Below are positions 52,218 through 63,480 of a stretch of 64,000 nt of DNA, in pieces (positions within the stretch are counted from its first letter, which is position 1; every line of letters starts with the position of its first letter). The notes beneath the pieces were generated by a model, which worked only from the letters and a program-made list of their open reading frames with translations, did not search any database and was not told where the DNA came from. Location: contig JARFIW010000942.1 in NCBI GenBank assembly GCA_036346225.1, positions 1,757,001 to 1,821,000 on the forward strand, read 5' to 3'. Position numbers and translations under genes: made by a program. The DNA is from Platerodrilus igneus (Eukaryota; Arthropoda; Insecta; Coleoptera; Lycidae).

Positions 52218-53698
52218 ATGATCAGGATTAAGAACAAAAGATTATGTAGTAACTTGATTTTTGTAATATTCCAATCTACTATTACAAATGGGAATAATTG
52301 GGAATATTCTTACACACGATTATCGTTTTTTCTCCTCTTATTACGTAACAGAATCCAATTATTCTGGAAAATTCTGTTCCTATTAGACAAAATTGTAGTG
52401 CCTTCTTCTTAATTGGTTTAAAAATCCATATAATTCACACACAATTACATTAAATACTAATTTATTGAGTAGATTTAATTAAGTTTATATCGCACATAAT
52501 TTTCAGCCAATAGCGTTGCTTCAATTTACCTTAACTAGTCATAGACATACACCGGTACCATTTTGGTTGCTGTCAACCCCTACAAGGATATCGACATCTA
52601 TTCACAAGTAAGTATATTTTGCATTATTAATTATAAGTACCTTAACAATTGAGTCTGATTTGTATAGAAAAGTCTTGTGATGCTAGGCACGTTTTATACA
52701 CTTCCACCTTTTGTAGATCCGAGAATTGCTTTAATCATTGCGTACGCATATAAATTTGTTTATCTTTGTGGTAGAATGAAACCACATCTCCGGTATCCTA
52801 TAAAAGAGCCTTTGAGGTTTTGTTTCAAGTATTTTTAGGATATCTACTCAGAAATAGCAATTCTCTAGACAACATTCGTAAAACAAAAGTATCTTCATTT
52901 ACATTTTCGATCAGATAATAGCAGATTTTATTGAAAGTAAAACTATGTTGAGTTTAGCTTCACTTAATAAAAACTGTCATCCTGTATTTTATTTTTTATT
53001 TTTACATGAGTGATGATCTGTAACTCCAATCGACCTAGTTTTGGTAATATACACACGAACACTTAATATCAAACTTGACAAATTTAAAAGATAATATCAA
53101 ACATGATTTTCCCATAATCTTAATTTTACATCTAAATATTTTCTTGAGCATAGAGTACCCAACGATCTGAATAAAAAAGTATTGTAAGGGCATTCTCATC
53201 ATAATTTTTAATCTAAATCGTACCTGGTGAGAAACAACTACTTCACCAACAGTTCGAGGTTGCACTCGTGTAGTCTAGACATCGTGAGTGCTAACACAAA
53301 CCAATCATACCTGAAATTGATTAAATTCACTCAGCACATACACAACTCATGACTTAATTGGCATAAATCAATAATAAATATCTGACCACCATCTGATAAT
53401 GTAAAATCATCACTTCTAGTACTACCAATTTATAATAAACATTCTAACTACCCCAAACATTTAATAAATCATCACGAATAATCCTATCCAAATACGTGCA
53501 ATTAAGAACACTTCCATATAAAATGTACATCACAAAAATTGACACTTTTGGCATAAATAAGAACAATTCAATGTAAAATATAAATATAGGTGCAATCTTT
53601 AAAATAAAATAAGCAGTGCTATAAAAAGGATTATTGCTTTGGTTTTAAGCTGTCCTACATCCTTGATTGCAGACCATGATGGTCTTCAAATAAATGCT
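52218..53698. other. No gene seen
   Basis: AT-rich; the open frames at 52203-52412 and 53035-53265 have no recognisable motifs. Confidence 0.55.
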
Positions 53699-53935
53699 AG
53701 TTTATAAGACATGGCGGTCAAAATACATGTATACTTAGATTATAACGGACATGGTGGTTCTAATATAAATTGTTCAGATTATAAACGACATGGCATGGCG
53801 ATCCTAATATAAATTGCTCAAATTATAAATGACATGGCGGTCCTAACATAAATTGCTCAGATTATAAAGGACATGGCGGTCTTAGTACAAGTTTCTCAGA
53901 TTATAAAGGCTATGGTGGTCCTGATGTAAATCAAT
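53699..53935. repeat. 39-bp tandem repeat (six units)
   Basis: Units of type CAGATTATAAAGGACATGG followed by CGGTCCTAATATAAATTGCT. Confidence 0.95.
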
Positions 53936-54838
53936 TTCTACCTTCTCTTGTCTTCACAAAGATATGTTTGAGTCAATTTTTATTAGTTAAGGAAATTTAA
54001 TACAAAACAAGTTGAAAATGCAAGGCATTGTCGCAACGAACTTCCAAATGTAGACTTACTTTAAAACAATTTAAAGAAATTAAAATTATTATGTTGTAAT
54101 AATTATAAGTATTCAGATAAAATACAAAAATTTATAAACAACAAAAGAGACATTTTAATATATTTTATTTTATTGAATAAATATTTTAAAAGCTATATAT
54201 TAGTTCTCATCAATAAGATAAGAAATTTTTTTTATGAATCTAATTATTTTCGGTAATCAAAATTTAAGTTTAAACATTGTCTATAATATTGGAATAATTG
54301 GCATGAAATGCCATAAATTGTTCAAATATGTGTCGCATATTGATTTTAAACTTATTTAAAATTTTAATTATCCCTGTGGATTTTCCCGGGGGCTCGGCGT
54401 CCCCGTGGCCCGATTTTAACTGACATCAAAACTTAAGCTCTGGACACCGAGCTGAATCGATTGATGTATCACACATTGATGTCCGACCATTAAAAAGGCC
54501 TCGGACACACAGACAGACAGACACACAGACAAATAGATTTCATAAACAAACGAAGTTCGTTGATAATGTGTTAATATGTTGTGTCTAGAGGGTCTCGCCT
54601 TTATAAAGGCATATCAGTGTTAAGGGGAGGGTCAGTCAAGTATAATTAGTGCCAGTGCTTTTTGACCTAGAACTATTTCAAGAATAATTCTGATAGAAAT
54701 ATAGTTAAGGTAATATCGATAAGTATATAAAATAACTAGTAAAATAAAATCTATAACGTTACATCATAATGCCATTTTAAAACGAACGTGCAACAATCAG
54801 TGCCATAAAAATAAGTATAAACACAATTGCAGTAACAT
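53936..54838. other. No gene seen before the BEL LTR
   Basis: Includes a short GACA-type run (ACAGACAGACAGACACACAG, about 54510-54530) and a G/C-rich patch CCCGGGGGCTCGGCG (about 54388-54402). No coding signal. Confidence 0.5.
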
Positions 54839-55459
54839 TGTTTATTTAATGCGTGCGGAGTCTTACAACGTTATATATCGACTTACCTCAGGCGTATTCT
54901 ATTATTCTATAAGTGTCGTTCCTACTTTTCAACGAAGTGGACTGTAAGGCGATTTATTGGACGTGTTACGTTTGCACTATCACTGTATTTTAGGGGTTTA
55001 TCGATAAATTCACATTCGGCGACACTATTGACTTAACTCACTTTACTGAACCAACACAACCGTTTGTCTTCGATGTCCATGAGCAAATGTCTATCACTAA
55101 CCCTTTAGTCCAACTTAATTTCCATCGGCACAAAGGAGGTGTATAAAAGGATATAACAGGACAAGGGATGATAGCTTTACTATTTGATTTACAACTACGA
55201 ATTTAGGTTTATCGATAAATTCACATTCGGCGACACTATTGACTTAACTCACTTTACTGAACCAACACAACCGTTTGTCTTCGATGTCCATGAGCAAATG
55301 TCTATCACTAACCCTTTAGTCCAACTTAATTTCCATCGGCACAAAGGAGGTGTATAAAAGGATATAACAGGACAAGGGATGATAGCTTTACTATTTGATT
55401 TACAACTACGAATTTACAATGATTTAAAATTAATTACGAAAACGTGCGACAAAAAGACC
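54839..55459 (-). repeat. 3' LTR of BEL 2 with internal 211-bp duplication
   Basis: Starts TGTTTATTTAATGCG and matches 59469-59882. The segment 54995-55205 is repeated head-to-tail at 55206-55416, which the other two LTR copies lack. Its inner end lacks the last nine or so bases and joins pol sequence directly. Confidence 0.85.
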
Positions 55460-57000
55460 CCTTGCAACTCCACCCTTTTAAAATTATTACATACGATGCG
55501 ACGCGAAATTTCAATATTCGAAACCGCTGGCAATTTACCCAAAAAATGCTTCCATTTTTCTACGACTTCTAATGGCGGCTCTTGGTCCCAACCGAGGCCT
55601 AAAAGCCAAAGATCTTGAACTAAACGTTTAACGAAAAGTACTAGAGGCGCTAGCAAACCGAGAGGATCAAAAATTTTTGCAATAGCTGACAAAATAATAC
55701 TCTTTACTGCAAGTGCGCTCTTCAGCGTTTAAGTTGTATAAAAATAAATCTGTAAGAGCGCTTCACGAAAGGCCCAAAATTTTTATTTAACCACTATCTT
55801 TATCTTGAAATGTAATTGCTTCCGACCTGGACGGGGACTCCTTCAAGTTGGACATCACTTTCAGGCAATTACTATTCCATTTTCTTAATTGAAAACCACC
55901 ACTAGCGCAAATACTATTCAACTCACTAATTAATTGATTAGCAGCTTCAATCGAATTGCATCTAGTGACTAAATATCATCAACATAGGTATCGCTCGCCA
56001 ATACCGATGACGTGAAGGGAAAATTAATCAATTCTAACCTTGCCAATTCTTGAACAGTACGTAAGGTCACAAAAGGCGACGACGAAACTCCATAAGTCAC
56101 AGTATTTAATTTAAAGTTCATAATAGGATCCGACGGAGAAAATCTCCAGACGATACGTTGATAATTACGATGAGTATCTTTAACCAAAATCTGCCGATAC
56201 ATTTGTTTAACATCAGCTGTAATTACGATAGAATGTACACGAAAGTGCAATAACAAAACTGCAATGTCTTTTTGCAGAGCAGGGCCAATAGCCAAACTAT
56301 CATTTAACGAATTTCCAAATTGATCCTGACACGAAGCATCGAAAACCACACGCAATTTTGTTGTAGTGCTATCACGCTTATGTACAGCATGATGAGGAAT
56401 GTAATATATTCTCTCATGAATCGACGAATTTTCAGGCGATTCCACTTGAGCCATGTGACTGCTTTTCAAATAATCCTCCATAAATTTTTTATAATCTGAA
56501 TACAATTCAGGATTTTTTAGCAAACGACGTTCTAATGACAAAAATCTTTTAATAGAAATCGATCTCGTAGCCACGAATAAGGGTTCACAAAATTTGAAAG
56601 AGCAAGGACACTACAAAACGACCGTCCTGTCCTTGTTACGTCTATAATTTTCCACAAATTCCTTTTCACACTTTTCTTCTTCAGGAGAAACGTGTTTCTT
56701 GAAGGGAATATTTTCTAATTCCCAAAATCGGCGAATGTCGCTGTCTAAGGACTCAACGAAAGCACACAACGACGTAATAGAATTATTCGGGGAAACGACC
56801 TTTCCCGTTAACACCCAACCAAAGGTTGTTTTAATAGCAACTGGCTCGTTAGCAACACCCCATCTAGATTTGTTCAACAAAACCTGAGCAAAGATTTCAG
56901 CTCCGAGTAGCATATCAATCTTATCAGGAATATTAAAATTAGGATGAGCTAAGGCCAAACCTCGAGTATGCGACCATTCCTTGACCCCTATAGACGACAA
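55460..57000 (-). pseudogene. BEL 2 pol: protease linker and reverse transcriptase, truncated
   Basis: Minus-strand Pao-type pol. 56611-57000 carries DMLLGAEIFAQVL and TTFGWVLTGKV, standard between Pao protease and RT. 55969-56574 carries LRVVFDASC, NDSLAIGPALQ, ADVKQMYRQILV, TYGVSSSPF and the catalytic YVDDI, followed at once by a stop. After a damaged stretch, 55460-55692 reads AIAKIFDPLGLLAPLV and LGLGWDQEPP and ends at ELQG, where RNase H would begin. The catalytic Asp pair is intact, but frameshifts at 55970 and 56590 and the deletion make it inactive. Confidence 0.9.
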
Positions 57001-57019
57001 AGGTAATTGATTACAAATG

Positions 57020-57460
57020 TTAGATAAAATATAACAATCAATTCATATGCTGGAGACCTTGCTCCCGAGGGCTGACTACACACGATAGTGCACCAAACAG
57101 CAACGACGAATGCAAGCCAAGTCCTTGAACAGTAACATTGGCTCTCCGTTTCTTTAAACCTAATTTCTGACGGCACCTTTCAGTCATAAAACTTTCCATG
57201 GATCTGTTATCTAAAATTATACGAACAGATTGCAATTTTCCTGTATAATCGAGCACCGACACCATTGCCGTAGCTAACAGCGTGGTTGTGTGTTTTAATG
57301 ACGTCGAAATTGACGAGCTAGTGGCAGGTTGTTCATGCACAACCGCCGACGACAGATTATCTTCACTAGATCTACTAGTAGAAGCTAGTCTAGGCACCGC
57401 TCTCCGAGGAGACACTGATCTTTGACGATGAGTTTGTTTGCGTGGAGACATCGCTTTTTT
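57020..57460 (-). pseudogene. BEL 2 protease region
   Basis: LLATAMVSVLDYTG and VRIILDNRSMESFM (57180-57320): the protease Asp is present but the following Thr/Ser-Gly reads Asn-Arg, so the active-site loop is altered. KLGLKKRRANVTVQGLG follows, normal for Pao proteases. The frame shifts near 57040 into the next pol piece. An N-terminal Ser/Arg-rich stretch (57380-57451) is the gag-protease linker. Confidence 0.8.
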
Positions 57461-58968
57461 TGTTTATCGAAGTCAAGTAACGAATTGTGTGACTGATGAC
57501 ATTTTCTACACGACCAATCTAACTTACAATTCTTCACCGAATGTAAAATATTTAAACATTTAATACAAAGGTTTTAAGCTTTACCACCTCAAATTTTTCT
57601 TAAGGGGTTTTATCGAGAAACTGCTTACATCTATAAATAGAATGCATAGCTTGACACAGGCTACAATTTTTACCACCATTGGTGGTACCAGCTAAAGAAG
57701 TTTTAGCCGAAGTGCTAACGAACTTTTCTTTTTCCCTTATTTCACGAAATCTCGAGATTTTAAGCATGTCCCTGAAGCATTGTCATTTATTTCCAATACT
57801 TTACATTGTTTTTCAATGTACGACCTTAAATCTTTGAACGAGGGAATCGCGTCACTATTTTCAAATTCGAAACGCTTTAAAACGTTGGTATCTAATTTTT
57901 TCGATAACAGATTAAACATGACGTTTGATTTTCTAATGCTCCACCCGAAGGTACTACATTCGCCAGGAAGCAAGTTTTTTTTACCTGAAAAATTTGGAAT
58001 TTGCCGAACCCTTACTGTTCCAAGCAAGGTAGGGATCTTTAACGTGCGTGACAACACTCACACACGGGACCTCCATTTTACCTCTCATCCGAACGAGAGT
58101 GTATTTTTGTGAAAAATGCTCGTCTAACATTTTTCAAGCGGACCGTGTCGGGATTTGAACCCGGGACCTTGGACATAGTAGTCACACACATACTAACTAC
58201 GCCACGTAGCCGCCTAAAACAGATTAAACAACATGAAATCTAATAGATCTATTTTCATCTGCTTTAACGCTAATATATTTTCATCAAAACAACTAATTAA
58301 TTGCCGGAGTTCCTTGTGCGAGTCTGAGGAACTTACTTTAGGGCATTTTCTGAGAGCATTAAAATATGTCTTAAGTAATAACCTCTTGGGCTGAAAACGA
58401 TTAGTAATGATTTTATAGGCTTCATCGTATGCACAATCGTTTAATGGCAAATGTTTTATTAACGCACGCGACGAATCATCTAGTGTATCTACGAGATACC
58501 AAAATTTTTCAACAGAGGACAAACTGACATTATCATGAATCAATCGCTTATAAATTGCATGATAACTTTGAAAGTCCGAAATACAACCTGAGAACCGCGG
58601 GACTGATAGGTGTTTCAAGCGAATACCACTATTTATCGACAAAGGATTATTCATATTTTCCACTTGCGGCTTATTTTCTACGAAATCTAATTCGCATTGT
58701 TCAGCGATAATATGAATATCTAATAGATAATCATCGATTTTCAGCCTAAGAGCCAAGAATTCGTCCAATTGTTCACTTTCTTCGTCAAAGAAAATATCCT
58801 GGCAAAAAAAACTTGAAATGAGTTTTAATTTGCTCGACGCTTTTTATCGAGGCTCTAATTATAGCAATCGATACATTTTCCGGTTTATTAATATTATTGT
58901 ATATATGATCCAACCGTTTTATTACAAACCTGGCTTCAAGAATAGCTTTATCAATTGATATAACCATA
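57461..58968 (-). pseudogene. BEL 2 gag, interrupted by a SINE
   Basis: Gag starts at 58967 (MVISIDKAILEARFVIKRL) and runs with one frameshift near 58785 into 58214-58768 (LKHLSVPRFSGCISDFQSYH, SLSSVEKFWYLVDTL, ALIKHLPLNDCAYDEAY, HKELRQLISCF). The SINE at 57919-58217 interrupts it, after which NVLKRFEFENSDAIPSFKDL and LRSYIEKQC continue (57780-57900). Cys-rich zinc-knuckle remains lie at about 57500-57690. The similarity to the BEL 1 gag at 27.6-28.3 kb is clear but not close. Confidence 0.85.
57906..58230 (-). mobile_element. tRNA-headed SINE copy e (with target duplications)
   Basis: SINE 57919-58217 on the minus strand between perfect 13-bp duplications AACAGATTAAACA (57906-57918, 58218-58230). 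The head at the right end has a complete A-box/B-box pair (complement of GGATTTGAACCC and CTACGCCACG). It belongs to the same family as the copies at 12.2, 22.7, 23.0 and 23.6 kb. Confidence 0.92.
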
Positions 58969-59451
58969 TTTGATTAATAAACGACAATAAATTAACGTAA
59001 AAACAATGCGTACCTCAATACGCTACGACCACTAATTAATCTACGATATTAAATTATTAATCGACAAATGTAACTAATTACAATTCTCGCTCGACAAAAC
59101 GTTTAATGTTTCAAATTAAACACCGATAACTCCTTTGTTATACTAAGTTGGATGAACCTGAATAGTGCATCAAACTTGTCGGCGAACAATAAGGTAAGAA
59201 TTTAAAATACATCCTCATAAATATAGTATATCCACAAAGTTTATATAAAGTAAACCGACAGACCATTAATCCTTGCGACAAAGAAAAAAGGGGTTTATTA
59301 CTGTTATACCCAAGTTTTGTACCATTAAATATGCAAACAAGATGTTAGCTTCTTTGTAACACGCTCAAACATATCAAACTACGACAATTATTAAATTAAA
59401 AGTATTAATGAGGAACGACCGGAATAGGAACTAATTAATTAATTAAATAAT
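58969..59451 (-). other. BEL 2 leader between LTR and gag
   Basis: AT-rich untranslated leader; no other feature seen. Confidence 0.6.
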
Positions 59452-59468
59452 CCGGCGCAAGAAGGCCA

Positions 59469-59882
59469 TGTTTGTTAACGCTCGAGAGTTCTATAATTTT
59501 ATGTATCAACTTACCTCCGCGTTATTCTATTGTTTTAAGTGTCGTTCCTACTCTTGAACGAAGTGGACTGTATGTCGATTTATTGGACGTGTTACGCTTG
59601 CACTATCACTGTTTTTAGGGGTTTATCGATAAATTCACATTCGGCGACACTATTGACTTAACTCACTTTACCGAACCAACACAACCGTTTGTCTTCGATG
59701 TCCATGAGCAAGTGACTATCACTACCCCTGTAGTCCAACTTAATTTTCATCGCCACAAAGAAGATTTATGACAGGATATAACGGGACAAGGGATGACAGC
59801 TTTACTATTTGATTTACAACTACGAATTTACAATGACTTAAAATTAATTACGAAAACGTGCGACAAAGAGACCAATCAAACA
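59469..59882 (-). repeat. 5' LTR of BEL 2
   Basis: 414 bp, plus-strand reading starts TGTTTGTTAACG and ends CAATCAAACA, so the termini are short inverted repeats (TGTTTG/CAAACA). Very similar to the solo LTR at 1559-1968. Confidence 0.9.
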
Positions 59883-60339
59883 TGTTATTATATCAAGGCT
59901 TCTACCTTTTAGAAAACAACACTTCTTAATATTGAATGTAGTATACCGTTTAATTTAAAATCATTCATAAGCATTTATTGCGCCCCTTGAATAAGATACA
60001 AAAATTATTCATACACACAAAGTTTACACTTTCACTACTGGTAAAGAGAACATGAAAAATCCATACAAATTTTGTCAAGCACGTAAAATGGTTGTATATA
60101 ACGGTAAGCTTGTTGCGGGCACTGCCCTTGTTAGCATTGTTAAGAAATCACGGACCAGTTTGTAAAAACGAGGGTTTGTTTTTGCGATTTCTAACAGGTA
60201 AAATTCCTAAGGCACACGCTACAAAAACCTCGTCCCGAGGTGTTCTCAATTATGTAGCACTAGTAACTGGGAGTTAGTGATTTTCATCTTCTGCAATACT
60301 TGCAGTGGTGGATCAGATTCTCCGTCTACTACAATCTAC
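59883..60339. other. No gene seen
   Basis: AT-rich; the open frame 60092-60277 has no family motif. Confidence 0.5.
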
Positions 60340-60343
60340 GACT

Positions 60344-60770
60344 TTAAGTTGTCAACAGCTTAACTTTTTCATATTGCGTCCTTCGAAGAGTTTTTTGACT
60401 GGCAGGTATGTTCATCGCATTGTATTGAACGTTTGGTAAAACAGCTTTTATAATGATTGGACCATTAAGGTAGTACCATAGCCTCACTAGCGCTTTCAGT
60501 AGCTTTTTGTTTTTCAACAAGAACAAGAGCGTCGACTGGGCATTTTCTTAGCAATTTTCTTTTCTTGTCAAAGTGATGTTTTTGCTTCTTTTGCTCGTCA
60601 CGTATTTTCAGAGCAATTTGAAATCGTTTTTCAACCAATTCTTCAATAGTCCTGTAAATTTTAACAGTCTCATCTATAAGCACTACGTCTTCGTCTCCTC
60701 TGGGATGAAAACCATACATTAACTCTCTTGGCGTTTTGATTTCAACACTTATAATAATCAATTTATAATA
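60344..60770 (-). pseudogene. Ty3/gypsy integrase C-terminal remnant (gypsy 3)
   Basis: Minus-strand fragment: TPRELMYGFHPRGDED (60680-60740), EELVEKRFQIALKIRDEQKK, HHFDKKRKLL, VDALVLVEKQK, then in another frame GPIIIKAVLPNVQYNAMNIP and TLRRTQY. This order (T-P-x-E-L-x-Y-G, K-x-R-x-D-K, D-x-V-L-V, G-P-Y-x-I-x-x-V-L) is typical of the end of gypsy integrases. It is unrelated in sequence to the gypsy 2 end at 27.0 kb, so a third family is present. Confidence 0.8.
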
Positions 60771-61017
60771 TATAAAAAGATAACACACGTTGAAACTATT
60801 ACAGTGAATGCTTTCTAAATAAAATAAACATCCAGGTTTTCCAATTGGAACAATTCAAAATAAGTGTTAGGTACATACACTATCTCTAAGTATAAAAACG
60901 AAATTTCTATTAAATGCAAATTTAAATTATTTGGATGAGAAATACAAGCAAACATGTTTGTTAAGATCACAGCATGGGATATTAGAAAAGCCATTGATTT
61001 GGCTCAAGTAGTGAGTT
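60771..61017. other. Short stretch without features
   Basis: AT-rich spacer before the Penelope-like element. Confidence 0.5.
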
Positions 61018-61062
61018 AATGATATTGTCGAAGGCTTTTACGGCCGGAGTCATAAATATGTA

Positions 61063-61383
61063 TGGTTCCCTAAAAGATTCCGAAAGCAGTCTTAAAGCCC
61101 CAGGCGTATATAGTATACCTTGCAGCTGTGGTTTAGTATACATAGGAGAAACAGGACGGTCAGTACAGACTAGACTAAACGATCATAAGCGATGCTTACC
61201 GAACACCAACATGAAACAGGCTATACCATTAACTTTGACAAGACGAAACTAATTGCCAGAATTTCATTTTTCTACAATAGAAAAATCAGAGAATCCGTAG
61301 AAATCACTAAAAATTCTAACAATCTAAACAAAGAGGATGGAAAACAAGCCTATGTTTACAAAACGTACCCGTGTGTTCACTGA
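61063..61383 (+). pseudogene. Penelope GIY-YIG endonuclease, upstream truncated copy
   Basis: Homologous to 63705-64000. Contains GVYSIPCSCGLVYIGETGRS and TRLNDHKRC, then a 36-bp deletion relative to the downstream copy, then a shifted frame EHQHETGYTINFDKTKL. Only the tail of the protein is present. Confidence 0.85.
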
Positions 61384-61611
61384 TCCGCTACGACTTTCCT
61401 CTCTATTCATGATCACTCATCCATCAAGTTCTTGCCCTATATAAACTACCACTTTCGCTACTTTCACCAGTTACTTTGCCACAAGACACGTTTTGGCTTA
61501 AATTGGCTGGTGAGTCTGCTAGTTCAGAAGTAACTTTACCCACTCTTTACACTTTAACTTGTCTACTTAATATTATCATTCTTATCTTTATTATTATTTT
61601 CTTTTCATGTC

Positions 61612-61642
61612 CTGATGAAGTCCTTTACAAAACTGGGTGAAA
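61612..61642 (+). ncRNA. Possible hammerhead ribozyme core in the Penelope pseudo-LTR
   Basis: CTGATGAAG at 61612-61620 followed 19 bases later by GAAAG at 61639-61643 is the spacing and sequence of a hammerhead catalytic core (CUGANGA...GAAA). Penelope-like elements are known to carry such ribozymes in their pseudo-LTRs. The intervening stem (GTCC...GGG) is imperfect, so this copy may be inactive. The cleavage-site strand is not securely placed. Confidence 0.5.
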
Positions 61643-61744
61643 GTTGACATTAGTTTATAAAATGACACGGTCCCAACCCGGAACCATAAATATTAATAAT
61701 GACTCCGGCTGTGAAAGCCTCGACAATATCACAAAAACCTTTAC

Positions 61745-63480
61745 GTGGAGGATATTGTAAACAAAACAAAAAGTTTCAGTAACCTTAGACACTCTCTAGC
61801 AAAATTACTTTGTACGCTCACCTTTTTCTTGTGGTGCCGTAATTCTGACATATTTCCAAATTTCCTTAAAATAAAATATCACATTAAAACATATTGCAGC
61901 CGAAAAATTCTTCACAGAGCAGAACTCTCACGAATTTCCAACACTCGAAAAGAAATACACACTATTTCTAAACAACTCCTACAGCTCCATCTAAGATTAT
62001 CCGTCACGCTTAGTTACAATGACTGGACTCTGTTTGACCGAATTTCATACTTGCAAGCCCAAAAGACCACCGAACCCACCCCAAAAATCCACTTATGCAA
62101 ATTCTTGCAACTTTCCAACAACCTTTTACACCCTGAAAAAGCATTTTACCCGAAAACTCTGTCCTCAAACACCGTAATAAACCGATTACAACATATCCTA
62201 TCCGAAAACGAACTACATATCCTACCCAATCGACTAAACTTCTCAATTGCCCCCAGAAAAATTCCCGCAGAGGAAATCATTAGCTCTGTAGAATCAGCCA
62301 TCCGATCTTTACCTCAAGACGTTGCCAACCTAATTTGCTTTGAAACAACTAAATATCTACGACATGTCAAAACTCTCAACAAAAACGTGACAAAACAAGA
62401 ACTGACGGCCTTAAAACACCTACGAACGAACAAGAAAATTGTTATACTTCCTGCAGACAAAGATAAAGCGATTGTAATTCTAAACCGTACAGAATACATA
62501 GAAAAGATTAACCAATTTACTACAAGACGGTTCTTACACTCATATAACCAAAGTCCCCACTTCAAAGCTTGAACGGGAAATTTCAGCACCTATCAAATCT
62601 TCTAATATTCCCAAAGCTATCCAAAAACGCATAATACGTCGCGAATCTAAATCACCTCGCTTGTACGGCCTTCCTAAAGTCCATAAACCTGATGTCTCTC
62701 TCCGTCCGATAGTGAGCACAATTGACTCGCCAACCTACCATGTGGCAAAATACCTAGCAAATTTCTTAAAACCCTATTCCGGTAACACCCCTACTAATGT
62801 TTAAAACTCCACTCATTTTATAAAACTAATTGCAAATATTGAACTAGGCCCTAATGATATACTAGTCAGTTTTGACGTAACATCCCTATTTACAAATGTA
62901 CCTGTCATAGACACTGTCTCCATTATTAAACAACTCCTACCCCCAAGAAAACAAATTTGAGTACCTGGCCACGCTCATTGAAAAATGCTTAACTTATACC
63001 TATTTTATCTTCGACGGACAATTTTACAAACAAACCCCTGGGTCACTTATGGGCTCACCTCTATTCCCTATCGTGGCCAATATATTAATGGAGTCTTTGG
63101 AACCCATGGCTGTAGAATCCACAGACCTTAAACCAAAAACTTGGCTCCGTTATGTGGATAGAACTTTTGTAATCTGGCTCCATTGACACCAAACGCTCAA
63201 TAATCTTTTAGATCGCATAAACAATCAACATAAAGATATTAAGTTCACTATAGAAATTGAAAAGAACGGAACTGTGCCATTCCTTGACGTTCTAGTGGAG
63301 CGCCAACTAAACGGACGACTAGGTCATTCTGTATATCGAAAACCCACACACACAGACAGAGACCTACATGCGTCGTCACATCATCATCTGTCACAAAAAT
63401 CATCGGTAATCAACTCTCTAGTTCACCGTGCAATTAAGCTTTCACAACCAGAACATTTATCTGTGAACTGACTCATCTAA
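61745..63480 (+). pseudogene. Penelope reverse transcriptase, broken
   Basis: The long open frame 61745-62572 includes the N-terminal domain and LKHLRTNKKIVILPADKDKA (62408-62467), a Penelope hallmark. After a stop at 62572 the frame shifts: GLPKVHKPDVSLRPIVST (62661-62714), ILVSFDVTSLFTNVPV (62857-62905), PGSLMGSPLFPIVANILME (63037-63095), RYVDRTFVIW (63146-63178), and TVPFLDVLVER with LGHSVYRKPTHTD (63270-63355). The usual YVDD catalytic motif reads YVDR, losing the second Asp. With stops at 62572, 62802, 63183 and 63468 this copy is dead. Confidence 0.9.

Larger units (their letters stand above)
54839..59882 (-). mobile_element. BEL/Pao retrotransposon (BEL 2), internally deleted
   Basis: Minus-strand element with a 5' LTR at 59469-59882, gag, protease, reverse transcriptase and then an abrupt join to the 3' LTR at 54839-55459. 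RNase H and integrase are missing. On the minus strand a TGG-starting primer site (TGGCCTTCTTGCGCCGG, 59452-59468) directly follows the 5' LTR. A SINE sits in gag. Flanking bases do not show a clear duplication. The same LTR exists as a solo copy at 1559-1968. Confidence 0.85.

Noticed and set aside
60092..60277. 61-aa open frame
   Set aside because: No motif, no conserved context; likely chance.
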